Position numbers and translations under genes: made by a program
Assembly (NCBI GenBank): GCA_000934455.1
Contig: KN882590.1
Coordinates: 122,756 to 186,755 of the forward strand
DNA length: 64,000 bases
Origin: Apostichopus parvimensis
Taxonomy: Eukaryota; Echinodermata; Holothuroidea; Aspidochirotida; Stichopodidae
Direction of reading: 5' to 3'
The notes under the pieces: model-generated
Database searches by the model: none
The model's input: the letters and a program-made list of their open reading frames with translations, nothing else
Told to the model about the DNA's origin: nothing
In this document: positions 35,401 through 46,587 of the stretch, piece by piece
Position numbering within the stretch: position 1 is the first letter of the stretch
Layout: every line of letters starts with the position of its first letter

Positions 35401-38400
35401 CTGTTGAGAAGTGTAGTTTTACATTCTATTTAATACTGTACATATACATTTAAGTTCCTAGCTCTATTATATGTAGTAAGAAGGAATGTAGCTTGTGGAT
35501 CATTTAAGTGCCTTTTGTTACAGCTCTGCTTCAGACTATTGTTAGGCTAATCAGGTTGTATTGTTAGTGTGTTACCTTTAAGCAATCTTGTTTTCTGTAT
35601 ATATGTACTGTACAGTTTTTCATCAGTCTTTGTTATACTCTTGTAGAAAGAACAAGCAGTGTGCAGCAACAGGCTGTAATATACTCAGCTGTCTCATGCG
35701 TATTATCTAGCTAACTATAACAACAGCTGCGACAAGGTGACAAAGAATTGCTACATAAACACTCATCGACTGTGATTTTAATATGTTGTTACAGCTTAAT
35801 ATTGATGTTATTATGCAGACATATATTCTTATTCAATAATGGGCTTTGATGGGTTCTGTCTATCGTGTCATAGCCTATCCAGATTTCTATATTGGTTTCA
35901 AATTGCGTGCCGACGTAAGAGACACGTTATTGCATTGTTATGTCATGAACATATTTTTGTTTCCCAATTTAGTTTCATTAAGTTGTGTTTGCATCAGTAT
36001 TACTTATTAGTTCCGTTAGATATGTTAATATTATCATTGGTTAATAGATTCAATAATAAGTATATCATTAAAGGTGTGAATGTTCTCACATTAAGTCATT
36101 TTATATTTTTATACCAGTATGAAAGATTTAACAATATATAACACAATATCAACGGTAACGTAGTCAAATTAAATATTCATAAAATACATCATTTGATTGG
36201 AACGATCGATAATGTATAATTGTATCAATTGTATTATTTTTATTGGTAAGGTCCAGATGCCCTTTCCACTTACCTTTTGTTTTAATCCAAATTGGACAGT
36301 ATATTATAGTACGACATTAACAGCACTGACAATTAACATCTAACGCGTGCATTGTCACAGCTTAGAAATATTGCAGTATTATGAATCGCATTATTTTCTA
36401 TTGATTAATGTTACATCAAACAACATAGTTGCATTTCACTTAGGTTTTGCCATCGAGTTGAGACTGATCCAGTTATTTTGCAAAACTCCCGATTATCACG
36501 ATTTCTGTGACTCTGATTATTACAAAGAGAGGATGTAAAACTTGCTAATTTTACCCCAAATTGATGGGGGTCAATTTGCTGGGTGATTCCTCTGCTGCAA
36601 AAATAACCAGACTTATTTAGAAAGTGACCAGAAGTCATATTTTTGATATTAAAATGCGAACTTTGACATAACCATTAAATCTCTTACATGAAAAGTGTAT
36701 TATTAAATCGACTGTGTGCATTCTATGCAGCTAGTATATGTCAAGACGAATACCTCAAGTGAACACATGTTGTAGGGGAAATAAAGTAATGACTTGGATA
36801 ATGATGAGTGAGTGAGTGTTTATGTGTGAGGGGTAGAAAGAAACATGATGTACAGGTAGAGGGCCCGGGGAGTACGGGTATGAGCAACCGAGATACCAGT
36901 ACATTCAATATTTCATTAACAGGAATCCACCTGATTTAGCTTTAAATGTGTTTCGGGCTCGGAAATATTTCATATTCGGATTGGCAAGACGGGTACTCGG
37001 ATTCGAACTCGGATGTGCTGGATTCGACAGCAATCTTCCAGATAGTTGGAAGAAATACGTTTTTTTCCCCGGTTTATTAACGTTATAGTCTATACGCCGC
37101 CAATGTTGTAATCATTGTCTTATGTTGGTTAAAACAAATACCCAGTTAGAACGTGTATATTATACCCGTTGTTTAGGATAAATAAATGTTTTATATATAT
37201 GCTGTTTGTGTTGAGATTATGTAGGGTACGTAGTTAGACAGTCCTTGATATGTGAATTCATAATGAGATAAATGTCATGTCAGAGAGTAACATTGGAATT
37301 GTAAAACTATACTTGTAAAATCTATGCAATGATTACATAGTAGTAGTAGAAGATGGAAAACATATGCACGAATAAAGAAAAGTGTTAAGTGCTACCTTGC
37401 ATTGAACATGTCACTTGACCAAACCCTCAATTTTTGGTAATTTATTGAACGTGACCCGTTTTGACACAAAATGCCTTCCCATGGTATTTCATTGGCTGAA
37501 ATCATGTCAAAAAGCTGTACGGTCTGCTATGTATTTTCATACATGGTTTTTTTTCACGCCAGTTTAAGATTGACACAGAATTGACTCGATTAGGATCGAA
37601 GTAATTCCAATGTATGACCTACCAGAAAAGGATAATCATTATCAATACAGGCAACAGTAGCCTAGGCTCTTCATTTAGTTAATAAGTGAACAAGATCCCA
37701 GCAGCAATGACCAAACCATTACCGACTGGCCCTTTCTAATTGAACTAGGCCTAACAAATATCTGTTAGGACCTTCAACTTACTAACACAGTATGTTATGG
37801 TAACCTAACCTAGGCCGTTCTTAGGCCTTGTCAGAGGCTATTAACATTCAGACTAACGTGAGACAGATATTCACAATTAGTTACATCTTATTCAAGCGGA
37901 ATATCTTACACTTTGGCCAACCAGGCATAACAAAGTTCTTCTTTAAAGATCAAAATCACTCGAGTCAAATAAGTTGTGATCAAGGTTAAATGTCGTTTAT
38001 GTTAAACAGACTTGATACATAAAGTAGGCTATCCCATATGTCGACTTGTTGTGACGCGTTTGACTAGTCATTTTCTTTCTGCTATGATATATCGAGCATC
38101 TTGCAGTTGATACTGTAGCAGACACTATAAAAGTAACCGCATGAGTCAGTTTAAACATGGGAACAACGTGTGTAAATTCTCAGTACAATTTGTACTGTAA
38201 TCCAGTCAAAATAGAAGCAAAGGATTTCTTCCCTTGTCGTAAAACGACACGTATGGATTTCAGTAAATATAAATGGGTTTAACAGTGTAACAGCTATAAC
38301 TGTCCTACACTGTATCATATGTATGATAATGTCGTAATATGTAACGACATTTGTTAAACTTGTATCATATAACTGGCTGTGAAATTCGTGGTATGCATAG

Positions 38401-39375
38401 TGTTTCAGGAGAAAAGAAAAGAAAAAACAACAGAAATGTTTACGGTTATTTGTGATAAACACTTTGATGTGAAATACCTCATAAAAACTTTTGACAGACT
38501 TTCGATGACTTAATCATCAATAAATCACAATCATAATATTCTCAAATCGACATCGAAAGTACTTGAGCACTCAAAAAGGATAATATACAAAATGTTAGCA
38601 CAGGTCAAAATCTTGCAGCTCCCTAAATGGCAATTTATTTTCTTGCTGAAAATGGGACATATATAAAGATATGATAACTCGCAGCACTAAATATGACAGG
38701 TAGGGGTCAATGGGATGATTTATCTCTCTGATAGAAAGAGAAAGTACTGGAACTAAATATTTACTACTTCATTTCGAAACTAAGTAAACAATTGCTGTGC
38801 CAGTCTGTAACAACTTCAACAATGACCCGGTCAAAGCAGTGTTGAGTCTCGTAAGTAGCTGGTCAATATCATGTATTGACATCGTGTTACAAAAAAAATT
38901 TGAATTCCCATGTCCGTTAGCTGTAAATTTGTTAATGTTCATTTTCCGGCCAAGTGAGTTCAAGTTCTGTTCATTGTGAATATAAATTTAGACGTATGTT
39001 ATATTGTGTCGTATTTTGTATTGTGCCGTATTTTGTATTGTGTAGTGATAAAAAAAAGAAGATTTTCGTAAAATTATTCAGCATCTTCAGTTGTTATTAA
39101 AACGGAATCACTTTGTCAAATATTGGAGGACCTTTCTGGACACTTATCATCATAGTAATGATTCCCTCGAACGTATTACAATTGTGAATAAGGAGAGACA
39201 CGATTGGATAGATAGGTTGAGTAAGCAGATTGGTCAAGAATAAGTTTTTGGATGGTGGATAGCCTGGATAAATTGCCGACTAGGAATACATTTTAATGAA
39301 ACTAAGTTTCTTTCGTAATATGTACTGCTTTTGGGTTGATTTCGTTCTAAACATTTTATAGAGATACATCCGAAT
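35401..39375. other. Non-coding stretch between genes B and C
   Basis: No gene recognised. The open frame at 35839-36141 is Leu/Phe-rich and shows no domain. A cluster of actcggattcgaactcgg at about 36995-37015 resembles a tRNA B box, but no tRNA fold surrounds it. The rest is AT-rich unique-looking sequence. Confidence 0.45.
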
Positions 39376-42300
39376 ATGAAGACATATACCCCCGTGAAGA
39401 TGGTTACTATCTTTTCAGCTTTTCTGTTGACACAGGGTATGAAACGTTTTATATGAAATATGTTGTTTGTAAGTTCCAAGTATTCTTTGCGTTTTTTGGT
39501 TTAACTCTCGCTATGATAAAATGGCTATAAATGAATTTTATTTTGTCAGGGATTAATGTTCTGTTTTTTCTTTACAATATTAGGTAACTGAGCTTAGTTC
39601 AAGCTTCCACTTTAGTAAGGTTGCGTCATACTCTATTTATGGAATCATATTGATTTATCAGTACCGTTATGAATGGTCCATTCTTCAATATTCAATGCAC
39701 AGTATTTCTATAGATAAGCAGTTGGATTATAAAACGAATGATACCCACATCTTTTTTTGTATTTGCTAATTTTACAGGAAATTTCTCCGCTACGAGATGG
39801 ATTCCCCAAGGAGGTTCGATTGCATTAAATTGCACTACTTCTAGAGATGATATATTTCCAGTGTGGATGTTTAACGGTAGAACAATTTACGGGATGCTTG
39901 TTTCACCTCTTTCACTCAATATTTCAAATATTCGTGGAAATTTCACCGACGGGAGAAATTCCTACTTGTATATTGAAAGGTTTGCTATCGATAATGTTGG
40001 AAATTACACATGCATCGAAAATGATGATACGGGGTATGCATACTATCTCAACATCTTTGGTGAGTTCAGAACTTATCAATGACTTCGTTGTATATAGTAA
40101 TATTTGCCACATGATGTCTTAAAACCCTCACTTTTTCGTATTCTGTTATACGTTTCGTAATGAATGGTATTCCTAAATGACATCTTCTAAACAGTTACAT
40201 AGGTTTGCTCCAGGAAACATGCTCTACCTAATATGTGAGTAAAATATTCGCCAGGACAACTTTCATATAATTTTATATAATAATTAACAACATTTAACAA
40301 GAATAAGACATTTAAATAGCAATTAAACCTTTTCTCATTATATGCAATGGAACATTAATTTACGAACTCATAATGGAAATTAATGTACTATTTCTTGTTT
40401 CTGTCAGTTGTTTGATTTTAGTGTCTGCTATGACCATATGTAGAACATTAAGTTTAATTTCAGCTCTATTACTTCATTTAAAGTAGCATGAAGGTTAAAC
40501 TTATATAGTCAATCAGTCAGTTTCAATTCAAAATTTCAGTGTTTTTTTTTGGACAGAAATACCGGAATTGGTTATGATAGAGAGCGGTGAAACCATAACT
40601 AATGATGTCTACTACTTGCAGAAAAGTACAGAGCTGAGACTCACATGCCTGACAAAATGCTCGTTCTCTGGTGTGACACTCAATTGGTCTTTAAACGATC
40701 CGGACTTAAAAATTCCAAGATTAGTGAGCAAACGTTATTACCTGAACTCCACGCAAATCCATGAGACCAAATTGAACTTCACTCTAATGGAAGACGTAAT
40801 CGTGACTTGTCACTTGAACTATGGTCGATCTCAAAATCTTCGAAATCTCTCAGTTGCATTTTCTGTTAATTCAACCAACACAGAGAGTACTATGTTAAAT
40901 CCAACAATCACGCAAGGTAATATATTTAACTCAACCTTAAAGTTGATAAACAAATAATGTATGTCAAATACATAGAGAAGTTGCAACAAATGGGGTACTT
41001 AATGGACCGATCAACAAATTCATCATACAATTTTATCTGTAAACTTTATGTTACTATTTTATTAAATGCTTCTATTATCACAAATTGATAGATTTTTCGT
41101 TCAATTGACCATGTTTTACAAAAAAAAAGTGGTATTTAGCAATTCTGTGTGTTTATATATTAAGGTATATATGTTATCCTCAAAAGGTACACTATGCATC
41201 GTGGTGTCTGCCGGAGGAGTTCTTGTTTTACTTATGATTGCAGTCCCACTCGCTGTGCTGTGTAAGAAGAAAACCACACAAGGTCGTTTACTTTTGTCCT
41301 CATTTAATTAGTGTATATTATATATTACATATATGGGTGAATAGACGGACGGACGGACGGACGGACGGACGGACGGACGGACGGACGGACGGACGGACGG
41401 ACGGACGGACGGACGGACGGACGGNNNNNNNNNNNNNNNNNNNNNNNNNNNNNNNNNNNNNNNNNNNNNNNNNNGAGTATGGGCAACCTACAGATATCGA
41501 CTCTCTGTTCGGTTACGCGAGAGATGTAAGGAGTGGTTTAGAATTTTTTCACATGAATGAGGTACGGAATTCTCTGGTGTGACACTCAATTGGTCTTTAA
41601 ACGATCCGGACTTAAAAATTCCAAGATTAGTGAGCAAACGTTATTACCTGAACTCCACGCAAATCCATGAGACCAAATTAAACTTCACTCTAATGGAAGA
41701 CGTAATCGTGACTTGTCACTTGAACTATGGTCGATCTAAAAATCTTCGAAATCTCTCAGTTGCATTTTCTGTTAATTCAACCAACACAGAGAGTACTATG
41801 TTAAATCCAACATTCACGCAAGGTAATATATTTAACTCAACCTTAAAGTAGATAAACAAATAATGTATGGCAAATACATAAAGAAGTTGCAACGAATGGG
41901 GTTCTTAATTCCCGATCAACAAATCATCTGTAAACTTCATTTTACTATTTCATTACTGATTCTTTCATCACAAATTGATACATTTTTTGTTCAATTGACC
42001 ATGTATCACAAAAAAGGGATGTTTAACAATTCCGCGTGTTTATATATTTATGTATATATGTTTTCCTCAAAAGGTACACTGTGCATCGTGGCGTCTGCAG
42101 GAGGAGTTCTTGTTTTATTTATGATTGCAGTCCCATTTACTGTGCTGTGTAAGAAAAGAACCACAAAAGGTCCGTTTACTTTTGTCCTTTTATAATAAGT
42201 ATATATTATATATTACATATATCTTAGTAAATATGGATGGATGAATGGATGGATGGATGACTAGTAGCTATTATCTTAACAATGAAATATTCGGCAAGGT

Positions 42301-45300
42301 CTTCATTCGATATGAGTTTCTCACACATAATTGAATAAGTATATAGAAACGTATAATGACTAGCATCAAACAGCAATCCAAAATTATATTAGTTTTAACG
42401 AAAGTCCTTTCTTCACCCTTGTGACATGTCCTTTTACAAACAAACATGTTACTTTATCATTCCAGGAAGACCTATAGCTAGAAAAATGTCCAAATCCAGG
42501 TAAGTAAAGGGGAAAATGCCACACAAAAAGAGGTATTAAAATGTTTTTATGTTTATATGATGACTTTAATTCAAAATGAAACTTAAGATGAAAATTAAGT
42601 TTATTCACAAGATATTATAAAAACCTATAATTTCTATTTAATTTTTCTTTAGGCAAACAATCAGAAGACAGCTGGACCTGAATTTAACACCCGACAACTT
42701 TGGTGTGTACTTTCCTTCTTGAGTTTCTTTGAAGTTGAAAAAGAGCACTGGTTGTTCTCTGTTCGTGTATATGTGAAAAGAGAATGGATGGTTTGAATGC
42801 GTGTACAACACAAAACACCATCATCAGACGCATTTATGGAGTAATATAAATATTAAAATAAAATAATAACACATTTTTATTCTACCATTTTGCCACACAA
42901 AGTTTTATTAAGAAAACTGAATCGAAATATTATAAAATAGGTGATTTATTTCTATTGAATGAATATTAACTTTACTTAACAGAAATGGATGGCAGTTTTT
43001 CATATTTCAACGTACAAACTGAGGAAATATCAATGGAAGATGTGGAGCTAATTTCAATGCTACCATCTGTAGACAACTTTACCTATTGGAAGGCAACATG
43101 GCGAAATCCATCAAACAACGGATACATCGTAGCTAAGACCGTGTCAGGTGAATAATGAAAATATACTAACTTACCTTTTCTTATTTTTTTACTTCCATAT
43201 TTCACAGTCAACAGAACATTTGCAAAGCTCGTCAAACATAGACATTCATGTATTAACAGAGTATACAGACACTTACATAGTGGTATGCAGTTAGTGGGTA
43301 TATCCGATGTTTTAAGAGAATATGCTTGGGCCTAAAATCGCACTGCAGTTTTGCACTGACTGAAGAAATGTAATGAAAAATGCAATATTTTGTATTATGT
43401 ATGGATCATATTATTCTAAGTGTGATGTGTTTAAATAATTTTTCAGATAACGCTCTGATGGAAGACGCCTACAACTTCATATCAGCAGCGAGAAATATAC
43501 GACAACTCAATCAACATCCGAATATTGTAGCTTTTCTTGGATGTTCAATCGAAAATGGTACTCTATAGCAAATAAATTCAGGAGAGGGAAACACACACAA
43601 AGTGACACACTGTTCATGATATATTCCTGATTAAGTTTCTTGCCTGAACATAAGTATGAAAAATTATTGTAGCAAATTAACATATTACTTCGGTACCATC
43701 TTTGTTTCTTTCTCTTAAGAAAATATTAAGTTGCATTTCATTTGTCTGTCTCGATCTCTTTTACTCAAACGGAAAGAGACTGCATGATCTTTTTAAACTA
43801 CAATATAAGAATAAATTTTACTTGAGAGTCAGGTGGCCTCTGACGGTTCAACATTTATGTAATTTACAATAAGGATTCTTATTTTGCATATCTTCACATC
43901 TCTTCACTAAATGTATGGTAACTCTCAACTTTCTGTTTCAGTACCCTGCTACATCTACCTAGAGTTCTTAGAAAATGGAACCCTCCGAGATCTATTGCTG
44001 AGGAATGATCAGTTACAGGAACTCTACGTGAATCGAGGCGAAGAGTATGGGCAACCTACAGATATCGACTCACTGATCGGTCTCGCGAGAGATGTAGGGA
44101 GTGGTTTAGAATTTCTTCACATGAATGAGGTACGGAAATCATGTCATGTATGGAAAGGATTCAAAAAGACACGAACATAACTTTCAATATTGTCTTCTGT
44201 TCATACCAAGTTCAATGATCATAATAACACGTTGTGATACCATGCAGTGGTACATACTCTTGTAACGTATCGACTTGCGCGTATGTTGCGCAATCCAACT
44301 CAACAAGCGTCAAGCTACAATTTACAAAGACAAAAACTACGTATGCATTTTACAAGTGAATAAATTATCTCCCTCTTTTGTTCTTACAAATAAACAGCTT
44401 TGCCATCCTGGGTTATCAACCAATAAGATTCTTCTTGATGGAAGTAACAAGTGTAAGCTTTACGACTTTTGGCCAAATGAGATTTCGTCTGACAGATTGA
44501 GCACATTACTCTCTGTTGTAAGTACCAATTTCCATCAACATTTTCCCTATGATTATATCAATATATTGTATCCTTTCTTTAAGTATTAGCTATCAAGTCG
44601 AAGAACTGTCCTTCTATTCTTCTGTTTAGAGAAATCCCCCTATTGGATGGTTGCCACCTGAGTCACTATTAATGAACCAGTATGACTCGATTTCTGACAT
44701 CTGGTCATATGGTGTACTTCTATGGGAAATATTTTCGTTTGGTAGGTATTTTTATCCAAATATTGTTCCATAGTTAACATAAAATACATATGATGTACCT
44801 ATAACAACCAAAAAACAAAACATTATTAATGGGACTGGATGAAAATGGCCATATAACAATACCAAACATCTAAGCATAAAATATGAGTTGGTTGGAAGTC
44901 TTTGCTTATGATACTAATGAGCTCTTTCTTTACAATTATATCAAACATTTATCTTAAAGCAAAAGAAAAAAGGCTCACTTTTATTTATTCATTATTTTTT
45001 TAAGGTTTAAGCACTTACAGTTTGTGGAGTACGTACAAAAACAACCTACAAAAATACAACCCGTTTATATTACTAGGTTCGTTCCTGCAACAATAATTAA
45101 CAATGCCTTTGATAAATCTATGGGGGAAAATGCAGTAGCTAGCTAGCTAGCTAGTTCCTGCAACAATAATTAACAATGCCTTTGATAAATCTATGGGTGA
45201 AAATGCAGTTAAAATCGTGTTTCCCTTTCTGTTTATTCAGTAACCTTTCAATGAATCACGAAGAACGCTTATTAAAAGTTAAATAATTGTCCAATAAATA

Positions 45301-46587
45301 TCCTTTTGCTTATATTCAAAACACTCAATTTAATTAGGTTTTTAAAGTGGTACTAAAATATTAACTAACATATTTTTACTTTCCAGGGGAAGTCCCGTAC
45401 AAAAGCGAGAGCAAAAATGAGATAGAGGAACACATCAGGCAATCAGACCTACTACCTCGACCGTTATATTGTCCAAGTGCAATGTAAGAAAAACAGACTG
45501 TATGGAGCCATGGTAGTTGGTTCCCATATCTTTTTTTTTTCCTGCAGTTGTGTCATTTTCAATTAAAGTCCACTAGAAATATTGATATATATTATTAGTT
45601 GACTAAGAAATAAGTATGAATACACTTCAACTAATCAATTAATTTTATTTTCTAGGTTTGACATAATGTTGTCGACGTGGACACAGGCACGTGAGACGAG
45701 ACCAATGATATCCGAAGTGAGAAGCAAACTAGATGAAATATCTGCAGATGAGCTACCGGTAGGTATAGTATCATGATAACAGAGAACATTTTTTTGTGTA
45801 AAGAAAATAGTATGAGAAAACCTGTAACTGAATATACACTGCAACAACAATGAATCGAGCTGAACAAAAGCACACGGTACTTGACATATCGCTGAATTTA
45901 TTTGTTAAGTCATGCTAACCCATTCTGCTCTTCTTCTTCTTCTTCTACAACTTGCCAACAGCCATTTCACACCTAAGATCTTAAAAGTCTTAAAAAAGCC
46001 AAATTTTTCACTAATACCTCTCGTGATTTTATACATTCCGGACGATACGACCTATATCATGCAAGGGTATTTTATCTTTAGATAACCAACTAGTTCTCCT
46101 TAGTGGGACATTTTTTGGATGCAAGATGATATCGCGCCATCAGTCTATCTCTTTCTCTCTTTAAAATAGCTTATTCCGCAGCCATTGCATCTACAGAAGA
46201 TCTTCCTTTCATCTGTTTTTTTTTCATCTCATTGCTCATTATGGTGTAAACACTTTGCATTGTTTTTATGATTTTTTTTTATTTTCAAAAGAAAAATTCC
46301 CTTCCATCTGGATATTTGACCTTTTCCACGTCCGTCTCTGAAGAAGATCCTGTTGGATCGAAACGTAAGGTCCTCTAGATTGTTTCACGTTATCTTGCCA
46401 ATGTCGTGCTTAACCTCATTTTCTGCTTTTAGGACTTTCTGTTATTGATTAACCCATGTATTGATTTACACGTAACGTTTCCATCACGTTTTGTTTTATC
46501 TTGCAGACAAACATAACTACCTTCTCAAACGACTACTTGATTTTGGAAACCGATGCAAATTTCGGATTGCCATATGGAAATATCTGA
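39376..46587 (+). CDS. Gene C: Ig-domain receptor pseudokinase
   Basis: Exons: 39376-39436 (signal, [12 protein letters not shown] core), 39778-40059, 40557-40916, a TM exon (41187-41282 or 42074-42169), 42466-42499, 42653-42702, 42983-43147, 43447-43557, 43942-44129, 44398-44517, 44630-44741, 45387-45483, 45656-45758, 46507-46587. With one TM exon the sum is 1860 nt, one frame of 619 codons plus stop. Compared with B it has one V-type Ig domain instead of two. The kinase domain has HPGLSTNK for HRDLAARN and DFW for DFG. Between the TM exons lie a microsatellite, a 50-base gap and a rearranged duplicate (41475-42235), so the exon order there is uncertain. 3' to the stop, the open frame continuing to 47098 is in another frame and is not supported. 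Confidence 0.8.
39778..40059 (+). CDS. Gene C exon 2: V-type Ig domain
   Basis: Phase 1-1, 94 residues: [39 protein letters not shown]. The TRWxPxGxSI start is shared with gene D and with Ig2 of A and B (TRWVxxGESI), so C and D kept the Ig2-like domain. Confidence 0.9.
40557..40916 (+). CDS. Gene C exon 3: membrane-proximal Ig-like domain
   Basis: Phase 1-1, 120 residues: starts [39 protein letters not shown]. Many N-glycosylation sequons. Its 3' 253 bases are repeated at 41570-41822. Confidence 0.9.
41187..41282 (+). CDS. Gene C transmembrane exon, first copy
   Basis: Phase 1-1, 32 codons: [20 protein letters not shown], then [11 protein letters not shown]. Intact splice sites. Confidence 0.8.
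41344..41424 (+). repeat. (GGAC)n microsatellite abutting a gap
   Basis: About 20 perfect copies of a ggac tetramer run directly into the 50 unknown bases at 41425-41474. The true length is not known. Confidence 0.95.
41425..41474. other. Assembly gap (50 N)
   Basis: Run of N between a tetranucleotide array and a kinase-exon fragment. The round length suggests a gap of unknown real size. Confidence 0.95.
41475..42235 (+). repeat. Rearranged duplicate: kinase-exon piece plus Ig and TM exons
   Basis: 41475-41561 is the last 87 bases of a hinge exon like 43942-44129 with its donor gtacgg, but with several base differences, so it comes from another paralog or allele. At about 41568 it switches abruptly to a copy of 40664-41330: the 3' part of the membrane-proximal exon (41570-41822), its intron and a second complete TM exon (42074-42169, [19 protein letters not shown]). 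An assembly error, haplotype mixture or real unequal crossover would all explain it. Confidence 0.85.
42074..42169 (+). CDS. Gene C transmembrane exon, second copy
   Basis: Phase 1-1, 32 codons with intact borders: [20 protein letters not shown], then [11 protein letters not shown]. It could replace the first copy by mutually exclusive splicing if the local assembly is correct. Confidence 0.6.
42232..42260 (+). repeat. (ATGG)n microsatellite
   Basis: About seven atgg/atga tetramers in the intron after the second TM exon. Confidence 0.8.
42466..42702 (+). CDS. Gene C juxtamembrane exons
   Basis: 42466-42499 ([11 protein letters not shown], phase 1 to 2) and 42653-42702 ([16 protein letters not shown], phase 2 to 1), the same phase pattern as in B and D. 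Confidence 0.75.
42983..43557 (+). CDS. Gene C kinase-like N-lobe exons
   Basis: 42983-43147: [18 protein letters not shown], with no glycine in the glycine-loop position, then GYIVAKTVS with the ATP-site lysine. 43447-43557: [17 protein letters not shown] and [14 protein letters not shown]. Helix-C glutamate position is Ala by my alignment. Confidence 0.9.
43942..44129 (+). CDS. Gene C hinge and helix D/E exon
   Basis: Phase 1 to 0: [20 protein letters not shown], then an acidic insert and [17 protein letters not shown] related partial copy is at 41475-41561. Confidence 0.9.
44398..44517 (+). CDS. Gene C degenerate catalytic-loop exon
   Basis: Phase 0-0: [14 protein letters not shown] (catalytic Asp to Gly, Asn to Lys) and [15 protein letters not shown] (DFG Gly to Trp). 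No activation-loop tyrosine. Confidence 0.9.
44630..45758 (+). CDS. Gene C kinase-like C-lobe exons
   Basis: 44630-44741 ([25 protein letters not shown]), 45387-45483 ([18 protein letters not shown]) and 45656-45758 ([18 protein letters not shown]). The structural core of a tyrosine-kinase C-lobe is kept. Confidence 0.9.
45081..45209 (+). repeat. 56-bp direct repeat around an AGCT array
   Basis: gttcctgcaacaataattaa and the following bases to tgcagt (45081-45136) recur at 45154-45209 with one clear difference. The copies are separated by (agct)n. Intronic in gene C. Confidence 0.9.
46338..46364 (+). ncRNA. Hammerhead-like core motif in a gene C intron
   Basis: ctgaaga, then a gatcc-tgtt-ggatc hairpin, then gaaac: the CUGANGA / stem II / GAAA arrangement of a hammerhead ribozyme, followed by aaggtc with a possible GUC cleavage site. 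I could not confirm stem I. Such motifs are known in Penelope-like and other retroelements, so this is probably a relic of one. Confidence 0.3.
46507..46587 (+). CDS. Gene C tail exon
   Basis: 26 codons and stop: [20 protein letters not shown] then GNI. YLIL matches YFTL (B) and YFSI (D). The second tyrosine is shifted (LPYGNI instead of DYA). Confidence 0.85.
   Translation, partial: TNITTFSNDYLILETDANFGLPYGNI

Noticed and set aside
35402-35671. Segment starting tgttg and ending caaca next to the CR1 fragment, like a lone LTR
   Set aside because: No target-site duplication and no internal LTR features that I could identify, so family membership is unsupported.
35839-36141. 100-codon Leu/Phe-rich open frame
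   Set aside because: Low-complexity hydrophobic sequence in AT-rich DNA without neighbouring exons.
36990-37030. B-box-like motif (gttcgaatcc on the minus strand)
   Set aside because: No A box at the right distance and no cloverleaf; the motif is within a short local repeat.
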